The notes under the pieces were generated by a model, which was given only the letters and a program-made list of their open reading frames with translations, did no database searches and was not told where the DNA came from. Positions 25,655-34,036 of a DNA stretch of 64,000 nucleotides are shown in pieces. Location of the stretch: the NCBI RefSeq assembly GCF_007655005.1, contig NZ_SZVW01000014.1:62001-126000 (forward strand). Reading direction: 5' to 3'. Source of the DNA: Streptomyces tibetensis (lineage in GTDB: Bacteria; Actinomycetota; Actinomycetes; Streptomycetales; Streptomycetaceae). The position numbers were made by a program, and so were the translations under genes. How positions within the stretch are numbered: position 1 is the stretch's first letter; the number at the start of each line of letters is the position of its first letter.

Positions 25655-26101
25655 TCAGCGGCCCAGGGGGCGCCGGGGGAGGGGCGAGGAGTACACCACG
25701 CTCGTGGTCACCGAGCCCAGCGCCCCGATCTTCCCCGACACCTCCTCCAGGTGGCGCATCGAGCGGGCCGTCACCTTGATGACGAAACAGTCGTCGCCCG
25801 TGACGTGGTGCGCCTCAAGGATCTCGGGCGTGACGGCGACCAGGTCGTGGAAGGGCTTGTAGTTGCCGTTCGGATACCGCAGACGCACGAACGCCAGGAT
25901 CGGCAGGCCCAGCCGCTCGGGGTCGACGACCGCCGCGTAGCCCTGGATGACCCCCGCCTCCTCCAGACGGCGCACCCGCTCGGTCACCGCGCTCGCGGAC
26001 ATCGACACGGCACGGGCCAGTTCGGCGAAGCTGGACCTGCCCTCCCGCTGGAGGACGTCCAGGATGCGCCAGTCGGTGGCGTCCGGGGAATACTCGGTCA
26101 T
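25655..26101 (-). CDS. Lrp/AsnC-family regulator
   Basis: This 148-residue regulator has an N-terminal winged HTH, about residues 5-55, with LQREGRSSFAELARAVSMSASAVTERVRRLEEAGVI split over two helices. A C-terminal RAM ligand-binding domain follows with GLPILAFVRLR, HVTGDDCFVIKV and VTTSVVYSS. Such proteins sense amino acids. I chose the ATG at 26101. It converges on sbcC with two bases between the stops and faces a rhodanese gene. The inverted repeat at 26122-26153 is the likely operator. Confidence 0.92.
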   Translation of the reverse strand: MTEYSPDATDWRILDVLQREGRSSFAELARAVSMSASAVTERVRRLEEAGVIQGYAAVVDPERLGLPILAFVRLRYPNGNYKPFHDLVAVTPEILEAHHVTGDDCFVIKVTARSMRHLEEVSGKIGALGSVTTSVVYSSPLPRRPLGR

Positions 26102-26121
26102 GTCCGAGAGATAGCAGGGGA

Positions 26122-26153
26122 ATCCCCGGCAGATCAAGCAGAGCGCCGGGGAT
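26122..26153. promoter_or_regulatory. inverted repeat ATCCCCGGC-N14-GCCGGGGAT between AsnC and rhodanese genes
   Basis: This is a perfect 9-bp inverted repeat in the 93-bp divergent region. The left arm also belongs to an overlapping palindrome, GGGGAATCCCC, at 26117-26127. Both are plausible sites for the adjacent AsnC-type regulator. Confidence 0.45.
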
Positions 26154-26194
26154 CGTCACTTCAGGGTCGGGCCGGGCGGCCGTAGTTTTGCCGC

Positions 26195-26668
26195 ATGACC
26201 ACCACCGTGAACCCCGTCCTGCGCGTCGCCCCCGCCGCTCCGGCCGAGGCCGCCGCCCACTTCCGCGCCGGTCTCGCCTTCCACACCGACGTGTCCGACG
26301 TCGCCGCCGCACTCGACTCCGGTGGCGACCCCGGCTTCGTCCTCGTCGACACACGCTCCACCGAGGCCTGGGACCAGGGCCACATCCCCGGCGCGCTCCA
26401 CCTGCCGACCGGGCTCGTCCCCGAGCGGGCCGGGCAGCTCCTCGACCCGACGGTGCCGGTCGTGACGTACTGCTGGGGCCCCGGCTGCAACGGAGCCGCC
26501 CGCGCCGCCCTGGCCCTCGCCGAACTCGGTCACCAGGTCAAGGAGATGCTCGGAGGCTTCGAGTACTGGGTGCGTGAGGGGCTGGAGTTCGAGACCTGGC
26601 AGGGTCGCGAGCGCCGGGCCCCGGACCCCCTGACGGCCCCCGTGAACGCAGGCGACTGCGGTTGCTGA
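26195..26668 (+). CDS. rhodanese-like sulfurtransferase
   Basis: This 157-residue protein has one rhodanese domain, with VLVDTRSTEAWDQGHIPGALHLP near residues 50-72 and an active-site loop VVTYCWGPGCNGAAR near 88-102, where the first Cys is at the catalytic position and a second follows. The C-terminus ends DCGC, adding two more cysteines. It probably moves sulfane sulfur; the acceptor is unknown. It diverges from an AsnC regulator, which suggests control by a sulfur amino acid. Confidence 0.88.
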   Translation: MTTTVNPVLRVAPAAPAEAAAHFRAGLAFHTDVSDVAAALDSGGDPGFVLVDTRSTEAWDQGHIPGALHLPTGLVPERAGQLLDPTVPVVTYCWGPGCNGAARAALALAELGHQVKEMLGGFEYWVREGLEFETWQGRERRAPDPLTAPVNAGDCGC

Positions 26669-26827
26669 ACCCGTCAACGCCTCCTGCACCACCCGATACG
26701 CCGTCTGCTCCTCACCCGCTCCTCGATCTCCGTCGGACACGGCCCCTTGCCGTCCGCCACCTGCGAAGCCGCCGCAGCCGCCACCCCTGCCCCGGTGCGG
26801 CGAGTCAGCCCTGTAGGTTCTTGCGTC

Positions 26828-27346
26828 ATGGTGCGATACGCGGAGCCGGGCGCTGTGGAGTGGGTGGAGTCGGGCGGGGGGCCGCTGATAGCGGTACCGG
26901 AGACCGTCCTGCCGTTCTGGGCGGGCGCCGACGGCGAGGAGACCGCCTCGGACTACGACCGGGCCTGCGAGGTGGACGGCCACGTCGGCTTCCTCCCCGT
27001 CGGCGACTGCACCGCGCTGGTCCTCGGCGACGAGCCCGCCGCGACCGCCTATCTGCCCGACCACGGCATGTTCGTCCGCTGGTGCGCCGGCGACTCCGAG
27101 CACGAAGTCCTGGCGAGCGTCCCCCCGGCGACCGCCATGGCGCAGTGGGGACCGGAGACGACGTGGAAGGTGCCCGGGCCCGTCCGCCTCTTCGACGCGG
27201 CCTGGCCCGGGACGAGCCTCGCGGACACCGACCAGGTCCGGGTCGCTCTGGAACCCGGCACCTACACGGTCCGCACCGCACGGGTCCAGCCGGGCCCTGA
27301 GACCTGGCTGGACTTCATCCGGCTCCACCTGCGAACGCCGCGCTGA
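26828..27346 (+). CDS. Imm21-family immunity protein
   Basis: This 172-residue protein starts VRYAEPGAVEWVESGGGPLI, the beginning I associate with Imm21 immunity proteins of polymorphic toxin systems. Further conserved-looking blocks are DYDRACEV, GDCTALVLGDEPA and MFVRWCAGDSE. No toxin gene lies next to it, so it may be an orphan with a different role. I prefer the ATG at 26828, because sequence before it is low in hydrophobic order and the family starts there. Confidence 0.65.
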   Translation: MVRYAEPGAVEWVESGGGPLIAVPETVLPFWAGADGEETASDYDRACEVDGHVGFLPVGDCTALVLGDEPAATAYLPDHGMFVRWCAGDSEHEVLASVPPATAMAQWGPETTWKVPGPVRLFDAAWPGTSLADTDQVRVALEPGTYTVRTARVQPGPETWLDFIRLHLRTPR

Positions 27347-27356
27347 CGGACGCCCT

Positions 27357-27395
27357 GCGGGGGCGCGGGGAACCGCGCGACCGGCCACGACGGAC
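27357..27395. repeat. dispersed element GGGGGCGCGGGGAACCGCGCGACC
   Basis: The core GGGCGCGGGGAACCGCGCGA at 27361-27380 belongs to the same family as the copies at 30882, 39091 and 39182. It lies in the gap between the convergent Imm21 and DUF885 genes. Elements like this are common in Streptomyces and usually sit at gene ends. Confidence 0.55.
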
Positions 27396-27434
27396 CGCAC
27401 CCGCCGGACGACGCGGCATCCCCCGATGCGCGAA

Positions 27435-29126
27435 CTACAGCTGCGACAGCTCGTCCACCAGATCGTCCAGCCCCAGCGACCCCTGCGACAGCGCCGCCAT
27501 GTGCCAGGCCTTCGGGTCGAAGGCGTCGCCGTGCCGCTTGCGGGCGTTCTCGCGGCCCAGCAGCCATGCCCGCTCGCCGAGCTTGTAGCCGATGGCCTGG
27601 CCCGGCATGGACAGGTAGCGGGTCAGCTCGCTCTCCACGAAGTCCGCCGGCCGGCTGCTGTGCGAGCCGAAGAACTCCTGGGCCAGCTCGGCCGTCCAGC
27701 GCTCGCCGGGGTGGAAGGGCGAGTCGTCCGGGATCGTCAGCTCCAGGTGCATGCCGATGTCGATGATGACGCGCACGGCCCGCATCATCTGCGCGTCCAG
27801 GTAGCCGAGCCGGCGCTCCGGGTCGGTCAGGAAGCCCAGTTCGTCCATCAGCCGCTCCGCGTACAGCGCCCAGCCCTCGGCGTTGGCGCTCACCATGCCG
27901 ACGCTCGCCTGGTAGCGGGAGAGGTTCTGTGCCACGTGCTTCCACTGGGCCAGCTGGAGGTGGTGGCCGGGCACGCCCTCGTGGTACCAGGTCGACACCA
28001 GGTCGTAGACCGGGAAGCGCGTCTCGCCCATCGTGGGCAGCCAGGTGCAGCCCGGGCGGGAGAAGTCGTCCGACGGCGGCGTGTAGTAGGGGGCCGCGGC
28101 GCTGCCCGGAGGGGCGATGCGCGACTCCACCCGGCGCACCCGCTCGGCCAGGTCGAAGTGGGTGCCGTCGAGCGCGTCCATCGCCTCGTCCATGAGGCTC
28201 TGCAGCCAGACGCGGACCTCGTCGACGCCCTCGATGTGCGTGCCCTGCGCGTCGAGGTGGGCCAGCGCCTCCCACGGCGTACCGGCGCCCGGCAGGATCT
28301 TCTCGGCCTCGCTCTTCATCTCGCCGAGCAGGCGGTGGTACTCCGACCAGCCGTAGGCGTACGCCTCGTCCAGGTCGAGGTCCGTGCCGTTGAAGTAGCG
28401 CACCCAGCGCGCGTACCGCTCCCGGCCCACCACGTCCGGCGCGCCCTCGATCGCCGGCGCGTACACGTCCCGCATCCAGTCGCGCAGCCGCACGACCGCC
28501 TCGGTCGCCGAGCGGGCGGCGGTGTCCAGCTCTGACCGCAGGGCCTTTGGGCCGGCCGCCGCGTACTGCTCGAACCAGCCGCGCCCCTCGCCGTCCGCGT
28601 CGGCCCACTCACCGAGCTGCGTCACGAAGGTGGCGGTGGCTCGGGGGCCGGCGTACAGCTTCCGCTCCAGGCCGAGCGCCAGGGACTCCCGGTAGCCCTC
28701 CAGCGCGGCCGGGACCCCGCGCAGCCGCTCGGCGATAGCCGCCCAGTCCTGCTCCGTCTGCGCGGGCGTCACGGTGAAGACCTGCCGCACCGCATGGGCG
28801 ATGGAGCTCAGGTTGCTGACGGAACGCAGGCTCTCGTCGGCGTCGTGCACCGCGAGTTCGGCGCCCAACCGCTCGCGCAGCAGCCGCGCGCACCGGCGCT
28901 CGATGTCACTGTCCGCGCCGGGCAGCCGCTCGGCCTCGTCCAGCCGGGCCAGTGTCCGCCGCGCCAGCTCGGCAAGTGCCTCCTGGCCCGCCGGCGAGGT
29001 GTCGGGCAGCCTGCTCGAACTCTCCTTGTCACCGAGGAACGTACCGGTGATCGGGTCGAGGGCGACGAGCTCGTCGACGTAGGCGTCGGCGACTTCCCGG
29101 GGCAGCTGGCTCTTGATCTCAGACAT
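27435..29126 (-). CDS. DUF885-family metallopeptidase-like protein
   Basis: This 563-residue DUF885 protein carries the zinc-peptidase-type HEGVPGHHLQ motif near residues 369-378 and a downstream EGWALYAE glutamate segment, as in the family. The N-terminal half is helical and Arg/Ala-rich. No signal peptide is seen, so it probably acts in the cytoplasm on peptides; the natural substrate is not known. I chose the ATG at 29126, ahead of SEIKSQLP, with a GAGG upstream. The AsnC regulator gene lies 31 bp upstream in the same direction and may be cotranscribed. Confidence 0.88.
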   Translation of the reverse strand: MSEIKSQLPREVADAYVDELVALDPITGTFLGDKESSSRLPDTSPAGQEALAELARRTLARLDEAERLPGADSDIERRCARLLRERLGAELAVHDADESLRSVSNLSSIAHAVRQVFTVTPAQTEQDWAAIAERLRGVPAALEGYRESLALGLERKLYAGPRATATFVTQLGEWADADGEGRGWFEQYAAAGPKALRSELDTAARSATEAVVRLRDWMRDVYAPAIEGAPDVVGRERYARWVRYFNGTDLDLDEAYAYGWSEYHRLLGEMKSEAEKILPGAGTPWEALAHLDAQGTHIEGVDEVRVWLQSLMDEAMDALDGTHFDLAERVRRVESRIAPPGSAAAPYYTPPSDDFSRPGCTWLPTMGETRFPVYDLVSTWYHEGVPGHHLQLAQWKHVAQNLSRYQASVGMVSANAEGWALYAERLMDELGFLTDPERRLGYLDAQMMRAVRVIIDIGMHLELTIPDDSPFHPGERWTAELAQEFFGSHSSRPADFVESELTRYLSMPGQAIGYKLGERAWLLGRENARKRHGDAFDPKAWHMAALSQGSLGLDDLVDELSQL

Positions 29127-29157
29127 GAGGCCATCCTCGTACGACGGACCGCGCACG

Positions 29158-29649
29158 TCACGCGGATTGAGCCGAGGGCGAAGGCGGCAGCAGCGGGCCG
29201 CACTCCCACTGCTGGAAGATCAACCGGGTCTCCACCCGCGCCACCTCCCGTTGCGACGTGAACTCGTCCAGCACCAGCCGCTGCAGGTCGGCCATGTCGG
29301 CGACCGCGACATGGACCAGATAGTCGTCGGGACCGGTCAGGTGGAACACCGTCCGTGACTCCGGCAGGACCCGGATCCGCTCCACGAACGGCCCCACCAG
29401 CTCCCGCCGATGCGGCCTGACCTGTACCGACAGCAGGGCTTCCAGCCCTCGCCCGAGCTTGGCCGGATCCAGCTCCAGCCGGTGCCCGAGGATCACGCCC
29501 GAGCGGCGCAGCCGCGTGACCCGGTCCAGACACGTCGACGGCGCCACCCCGACCTGCGCGGCGAGATCCCGGTACGTCGCCCGGGCGTCGTTCTGCAACA
29601 GCCGCAGCAGATGGAGATCCACCGGATCGAGTACGACAGATTCAGCCAT
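29158..29649 (-). CDS. Lrp/AsnC-family regulator
   Basis: This 163-residue regulator has a winged HTH near residues 8-60 (LLRLLQNDARATYRDLAAQV, then APSTCLDRVTRLRRSGVI) and a RAM domain with HRELVGPFVERI, FHLTGPDDYLVHVAV and VETRLIFQQW. It faces a Cys/Met-metabolism PLP enzyme 61 bp away. In Actinobacteria such pairs often mean amino-acid-induced catabolism. I chose the ATG at 29649. Confidence 0.92.
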   Translation of the reverse strand: MAESVVLDPVDLHLLRLLQNDARATYRDLAAQVGVAPSTCLDRVTRLRRSGVILGHRLELDPAKLGRGLEALLSVQVRPHRRELVGPFVERIRVLPESRTVFHLTGPDDYLVHVAVADMADLQRLVLDEFTSQREVARVETRLIFQQWECGPLLPPSPSAQSA

Positions 29650-29710
29650 CGGCCGAACGTAGCACGGGAGACGCACGCGGTAGCCCGCTCGATGTTCACC
29701 CTTGCCCACC

Positions 29711-30934
29711 ATGGACATGGACACAACGAGCACGCGCACCCACGACGACATACGCATCGCACCGCGAGCCCTCGCCACCGAGGCCGTGCACGCCGGGCGG
29801 GACGACCTCGCCCGGCAGGGGCTGCACGCCCCGCCGATCGACCTGTCCACCACCTACCCGTCGTACGACAGCCGCGGCGAGGCGGCCCGCATCGACGCGT
29901 TCGCCGGCACCGGTGCCGAGCCGGACGGCCCGCCCGTCTACGGGCGGCTGGGCAACCCGACCGTCGCCCGCTTCGAGACCGCCCTGGCCCGTCTCGAGGG
30001 CACCGAGGCCGCGGTCGCCTTCGCCAGCGGCATGGCCGCGCTCAGTGCCGTCCTGCTCGTCCGCGGCTCCATGGGCCTGCGGCACGTCGTCGCCGTACGC
30101 CCCCTCTACGGCTGCAGCGACCACCTGCTCACCGCCGGACTCCTGGGCACGGAGGTGACCTGGACCGACCCGGCCGGCGTCACCGACGCCCTGCGTCCGG
30201 ACACCGGAATGGTGCTGGTCGAGTCCCCGGCCAACCCCACGCTCGCCGAGGTCGACCTGCGGGCCGTCGCACACGCCTGCGGCTCGGTGCCGCTGCTGGT
30301 GGACAACACCTTCGCCACGCCGGTCCTCCAGCGCCCCGCCGAGCACGGTGCCCGGCTGGTCCTGCACAGCGCCACCAAGTACCTCGGCGGCCACGGTGAC
30401 GTCCTCGCGGGCGTGGTCGCCTGCGACGAGGAGTTCGCGGGCCGGCTGCGCCAGGTGCGGTTCGCCACCGGCGGAGTCCTGCACCCGCTGGCCGGCTATC
30501 TGCTCCTGCGCGGCCTGTCCACCCTTCCCGTCCGGGTCCATGCGGCCTCGGCCACGGCGGCCGAACTGGCCCGCCGCCTTGCCGCCGACCCGCGGATCGC
30601 CCGGGTGCACTACCCGCGCATCGGCGGCGCGATGGTCGCCTTCGAGGTGCACGGCGACCCGCACGAGGTGATCGGCGCGGTACGCCTGATCACCCCGGCG
30701 GTGAGTCTCGGCAGCGTCGACACCCTCATCCAGCACCCGGCCTCCATCAGCCACCGCATCGTCGACGCGGACGACCGCAAGGGGGCCGGCGTGAGCGACC
30801 AGCTCCTGCGCATGTCGGTGGGCCTGGAGGACGTGGACGACCTCTGGTCGGATCTCGACCAGGCGCTGGGGCGCCCCGTCAGGGGCGCGGGGAACTGCGC
30901 GACAAGCCACATGGAACCCGCACCCGCCCACTGA
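29711..30934 (+). CDS. trans-sulfuration-type PLP enzyme (cystathionine gamma-synthase/lyase or methionine gamma-lyase family)
   Basis: This 407-residue Cys/Met-metabolism PLP enzyme has [14 protein letters not shown] near residues 78-91, [20 protein letters not shown] and the PLP lysine in [17 protein letters not shown] near residue 225. The exact reaction cannot be told from sequence. The divergent AsnC regulator suggests breakdown of a sulfur amino acid. I chose the ATG at 29711; an in-frame TTG lies at 29702. The last 20 or so residues ([16 protein letters not shown]...) are encoded by a dispersed repeat, so the native C-terminus was probably replaced or extended. Confidence 0.88.
   Translation: MDMDTTSTRTHDDIRIAPRALATEAVHAGRDDLARQGLHAPPIDLSTTYPSYDSRGEAARIDAFAGTGAEPDGPPVYGRLGNPTVARFETALARLEGTEAAVAFASGMAALSAVLLVRGSMGLRHVVAVRPLYGCSDHLLTAGLLGTEVTWTDPAGVTDALRPDTGMVLVESPANPTLAEVDLRAVAHACGSVPLLVDNTFATPVLQRPAEHGARLVLHSATKYLGGHGDVLAGVVACDEEFAGRLRQVRFATGGVLHPLAGYLLLRGLSTLPVRVHAASATAAELARRLAADPRIARVHYPRIGGAMVAFEVHGDPHEVIGAVRLITPAVSLGSVDTLIQHPASISHRIVDADDRKGAGVSDQLLRMSVGLEDVDDLWSDLDQALGRPVRGAGNCATSHMEPAPAH
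30867..30908. repeat. dispersed element GGGGCGCGGGGAACTGCGCGA within the 3' end of the PLP-enzyme gene
   Basis: The core at 30882-30902 matches the elements near 27361, 39091 and 39182. A short inverted repeat, GGGGCGCCCC, precedes it. Here it lies inside the reading frame and supplies the last codons of the PLP enzyme. Confidence 0.6.
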
Positions 30935-30943
30935 CGATCACCC

Positions 30944-32200
30944 CTACGGTGCGGAGGCGCTCCCCAGCTCCTCCGCACTCCTCACGACCGCCTCACCCAG
31001 CCGCGCCGTGATCACCAGCGTCCCCTCCTCGACCTGGTAGTCGAGAGGCAGCCCCAGCCCGCGCATCGCGGCCACCATCCCCGTGTTGGACGCCTGCGTC
31101 ACGGCGTACACGCTGGAGCACCCCGCCTCGACGGCCATGGCCACGAGCCGCGACAGCAGCTGCGCCCCGACACCCCGCCGCTGCCACGCGTCCTCGACGA
31201 GCAGCGCGACCTCTGTCTCGTCCCCGTCCCACAGGAGGTGACCGAGCCCGACGACCCGCCCGGAGGCCGTCTGCACGGCGAGGGTGCGGCCGTAGCGCGG
31301 ACTGAGCAGGTGGTTGAGGTACCGGTCGGCGTCACCGACGGGCCCGTGATAGCGCAGCCTCAGCGTGTGCGCCGAGCAGCGGTCGTGCATCGCGCGGGCC
31401 GCTTCGAGGTCACGAGTGTCGGCCCGCCGCACGGTGATGTCGCTGCCCTCGGCGAGCGTGAGCAGGTCCCGGCCGTGCGGCAGACGCGGTCCGAGCCGGG
31501 CGTCGAGTTCCACCAGGGCCCTGGCCCGGGCGAACTCGGTGGGGGTGAAGGGCAGATACGGCCGCTCGACGGTGATCACGCCGCCTTCCGGGCCGCGCAG
31601 CCGCATCACGGTGTCGTCGAGGGCCCCCTCCACGGGAACGCCTCCCGTGACCTGGCCGCCGCCGGCCGGGGCGGGCCGGGACCGGATCGTGCACCGGCCG
31701 AGCAACTGCCGCAGGGCCAGCGGCAGTTCCGCCGAGTCCAGGGCGGTGCGGGCGGCGAGTCCGAGGACCCGGGTCGGCGCGTCCACCAGGTCGTGGGCGT
31801 CGGCCCGCTCGATCCAGGTGTCGGTGCCACCGGCCGACTCGACGGCCGCGGTGACCTCGGACGCCGGGAGACCGGCCGGGCCCCGCAGCAGGAACTCGTC
31901 GACCGTGCCCGTGGCCAGCGGGTGCGTCTGCAGGCTCAGGATGTCGACGCGCAGCCCGGACAGGGCACCGCACAGCGCGGCCAGTGACCCCGGTTCGTCC
32001 TGCACCGTGGTCCGCATCCGCCACAGGGTGTTCGCCCCCGGCACCGGCTCCGGTGCCGGGGACTCGATATCACTCGTGGGCGGTGCGTGTTCCTGGCGTC
32101 GTGTCCGCCAGGCGTGGAACGCCGCCGTGGCCCGCCGCCACGAGGTGGCGGGGCGGCAGTTGTCGTCAGGGTGCGTCACTTGAGTCACTTCTCGCGTCAT
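30944..32200 (-). CDS. ACT-domain/GNAT acetyltransferase fusion protein
   Basis: This 418-residue protein has two recognisable parts. About residues 60-125 form an ACT-type domain (RTTVQDEPGSLAALCGALSGLRVDI...), the small fold that binds amino acids. About residues 255-390 are a GNAT acetyltransferase with VGLGHLLWDGDETEVALLVEDAWQR and the acetyl-CoA loop RRGVGAQLL. The middle is variable. Joining ACT to GNAT suggests an acetyltransferase controlled by an amino acid, as with amino-acid-sensitive protein acetyltransferases described in actinobacteria. Targets are unknown. The start codon at 32200 is preceded by no gene. Confidence 0.85.
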   Translation of the reverse strand: MTREVTQVTHPDDNCRPATSWRRATAAFHAWRTRRQEHAPPTSDIESPAPEPVPGANTLWRMRTTVQDEPGSLAALCGALSGLRVDILSLQTHPLATGTVDEFLLRGPAGLPASEVTAAVESAGGTDTWIERADAHDLVDAPTRVLGLAARTALDSAELPLALRQLLGRCTIRSRPAPAGGGQVTGGVPVEGALDDTVMRLRGPEGGVITVERPYLPFTPTEFARARALVELDARLGPRLPHGRDLLTLAEGSDITVRRADTRDLEAARAMHDRCSAHTLRLRYHGPVGDADRYLNHLLSPRYGRTLAVQTASGRVVGLGHLLWDGDETEVALLVEDAWQRRGVGAQLLSRLVAMAVEAGCSSVYAVTQASNTGMVAAMRGLGLPLDYQVEEGTLVITARLGEAVVRSAEELGSASAP

Positions 32201-32257
32201 GCACCCACTGTGACGGAACGGTGTTGCGTGATCGCGAACGCATTGTGACCGATGGGT

Positions 32258-32280
32258 AAAGGGGGCAGTCTGCCCCCTTT
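32258..32280. terminator. bidirectional hairpin AAAGGGGGCA-GTC-TGCCCCCTTT
   Basis: A perfect 10-bp stem with a three-base loop ends in T-runs on both strands. It lies 29 bases after the phoD stop (read on the minus strand) and upstream of the ACT-GNAT gene, so it mainly terminates phoD transcription. Confidence 0.85.
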
Positions 32281-32309
32281 ATGGACGCTTCAAACGTTGA
32301 GTTCCGTAC

Positions 32310-33884
32310 CTACTGGCCGACCAGGCCCGGCTGGAGGGTCTGGGAGAACAGCACGGTGCCGTCCTGCTCCCGCAGACGTACCGTCAGCTCGCCGCTGTGG
32401 CCGTCGATGTCGACTTCGCCGAAGAACTGGAAGCCACCGGCGGGGGAGACGTTGGCGGTGGTCGGTGCCTTCACGAACACGCGGTCCGGGCCGAAGGTGC
32501 CGTCCAGCGCGTTCGCGGGGAAGGCGCCCGCGTTGAGCGGACCCGAGACGAACTCCCAGAACGGCTCGAAGTCCGTGAAGGCGGCCTTCGACGGCTGGTA
32601 GTGCTGCGCCGAGGTGTGGTGCACATCGGCCGTCAGCCACACCGTGCCCGTGATCCGACGGTGCTTGACGAACCGCAGCAGTTCGGCGATCTGCAGCTCG
32701 CGGCCGAGCGGCTCGCCGGGGTCGCCCTGCGCGACGGCCTCGATGTTCGCCTTGCCCTGGGTCGGGTCCGGGACGACCAGTCCGATCGGCATGTCGGAGG
32801 CGATCACCTTCCACACCGCCCGGGAGCGGGACAGCTCGCGCTTGAGCCACTCCAGTTGTTCCCGGCCGAGGATGCCCTGCGGATCGGTGGTCTGGTCGTC
32901 GGGCGAGTTCGCGTTGCGGTAGGTGCGCATGTCCAGGACGAACACGTCCAGGAGCGGGCCGTGGTGCTGCACCCGGTAGACCCGGCCGTCGGGGCGGCGC
33001 AGTGTGGAGATCGGGAAGTACTCGGAGAAGGCTTGCCGGGCACGCGCGGCAAGTACGTCGACGCGCTTCTCGGTGTACCGGGTGTCGGTGAGGATCTCGC
33101 CCGGGTACCAGTTGTTGACGACCTCGTGGTCGTCCCACTGGACGATGGACGGCACCCGGGCGTTGAAGGCCCGCAGGTTCTCGTCCAGCAGGTTGTAGCG
33201 GAAGTTGCCGCGGAACTCCCTGAGCGTCTCGGCGACCTTCGCCTTCTCCTCGGTCGTGACGTTGCGCCAGGTCCGGCCGTCGGGCAGGGCCACGCTCTCG
33301 GTGATCGGGCCGTCGGCGTAGATGTTGTCACCGCTGCAGAGGAAGAAGTCGGGGTCGAGGGCGCCCATCGCGTCGTAGATGCGGTAGCCGCCGGCCTCCG
33401 GGTTGATGCCCCAGCCCTGCCCGGCCAGATCGCCGGACCAGACGAACCGCACACCGTCGCGGCGTTTGGCGGACACCGTGCGGAAGGTGCCGGTGACCGG
33501 CTCACCGACGCGGCGCGGGTCGTCCGGGTCGGCGAGCAGCACGCGGTAGTGGATCTGCTCGCCGGACGGCAGACCGCGCAGCCGGGTCGTGCCGGTGAAG
33601 TCGGTGCCCGGACCCAGCAGCGGGCCGTGCCATCGGTGCGGGTTGCGGAACGACTCGGTAGCCGACGTCTCGACGATCATCCTGGCCGGACGGTCGGAGC
33701 GCACCCACACCAGCCCGGAGTCGGACGTCACGTCGCCCGCCTGCACCCCCCACCCGGCCGTCGGGCGCCCGGAGCGTGCGAAAGCGGGCGCCGCGCCGAG
33801 AGCGGTGGGCAGGGACAGGGCCGCCGACGCGGCGAGGGAGCCACGCAGGACGCTGCGGCGTCCGGGCAACGGACGGTGGGACAT
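32310..33884 (-). CDS. phoD: Tat-exported alkaline phosphatase D
   Basis: This 524-residue PhoD-type phosphodiesterase/phosphatase recovers phosphate outside the cell. It has a twin-arginine signal, GRRSVLRGSLAASAALSL, at about residues 8-25. Family motifs include WSGDLAGQGWG, LCSGDNIYADG, QWDDHEVVNNWYPGE, VFVLDMRTYRN and a late TADVHH, which contribute metal ligands for the Fe/Ca site. I chose the ATG at 33884, with GGAGG upstream. A PHO-box-like direct repeat lies 67-88 bp upstream, so PhoP control under low phosphate is likely. A terminator follows the gene. Confidence 0.94.
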   Translation of the reverse strand: MSHRPLPGRRSVLRGSLAASAALSLPTALGAAPAFARSGRPTAGWGVQAGDVTSDSGLVWVRSDRPARMIVETSATESFRNPHRWHGPLLGPGTDFTGTTRLRGLPSGEQIHYRVLLADPDDPRRVGEPVTGTFRTVSAKRRDGVRFVWSGDLAGQGWGINPEAGGYRIYDAMGALDPDFFLCSGDNIYADGPITESVALPDGRTWRNVTTEEKAKVAETLREFRGNFRYNLLDENLRAFNARVPSIVQWDDHEVVNNWYPGEILTDTRYTEKRVDVLAARARQAFSEYFPISTLRRPDGRVYRVQHHGPLLDVFVLDMRTYRNANSPDDQTTDPQGILGREQLEWLKRELSRSRAVWKVIASDMPIGLVVPDPTQGKANIEAVAQGDPGEPLGRELQIAELLRFVKHRRITGTVWLTADVHHTSAQHYQPSKAAFTDFEPFWEFVSGPLNAGAFPANALDGTFGPDRVFVKAPTTANVSPAGGFQFFGEVDIDGHSGELTVRLREQDGTVLFSQTLQPGLVGQ

Positions 33885-33950
33885 GGATACGCCTCCGGGG
33901 ACGGGATCCGGCCAAGTGTGCAGAGCCACACCTACTGGCACATCGCGGCG

Positions 33951-33972
33951 CACACACGAACCCCAAGTGAAC
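33951..33972 (-). promoter_or_regulatory. PHO-box-like direct repeat upstream of phoD
   Basis: Read on the minus strand, two abutting 11-base units start GTTCACT and GTTCGTG. This resembles the GTTCACC-type units bound by PhoP in Streptomyces. The place, upstream of phoD, supports the call. The match is imperfect in the second unit. Confidence 0.6.
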
Positions 33973-34036
33973 AACCGACCGCAGGGTGAGGGAACGCGCG
34001 AACCGGCCGCCTCACCCGGCCGCCACACTGGTCGCC

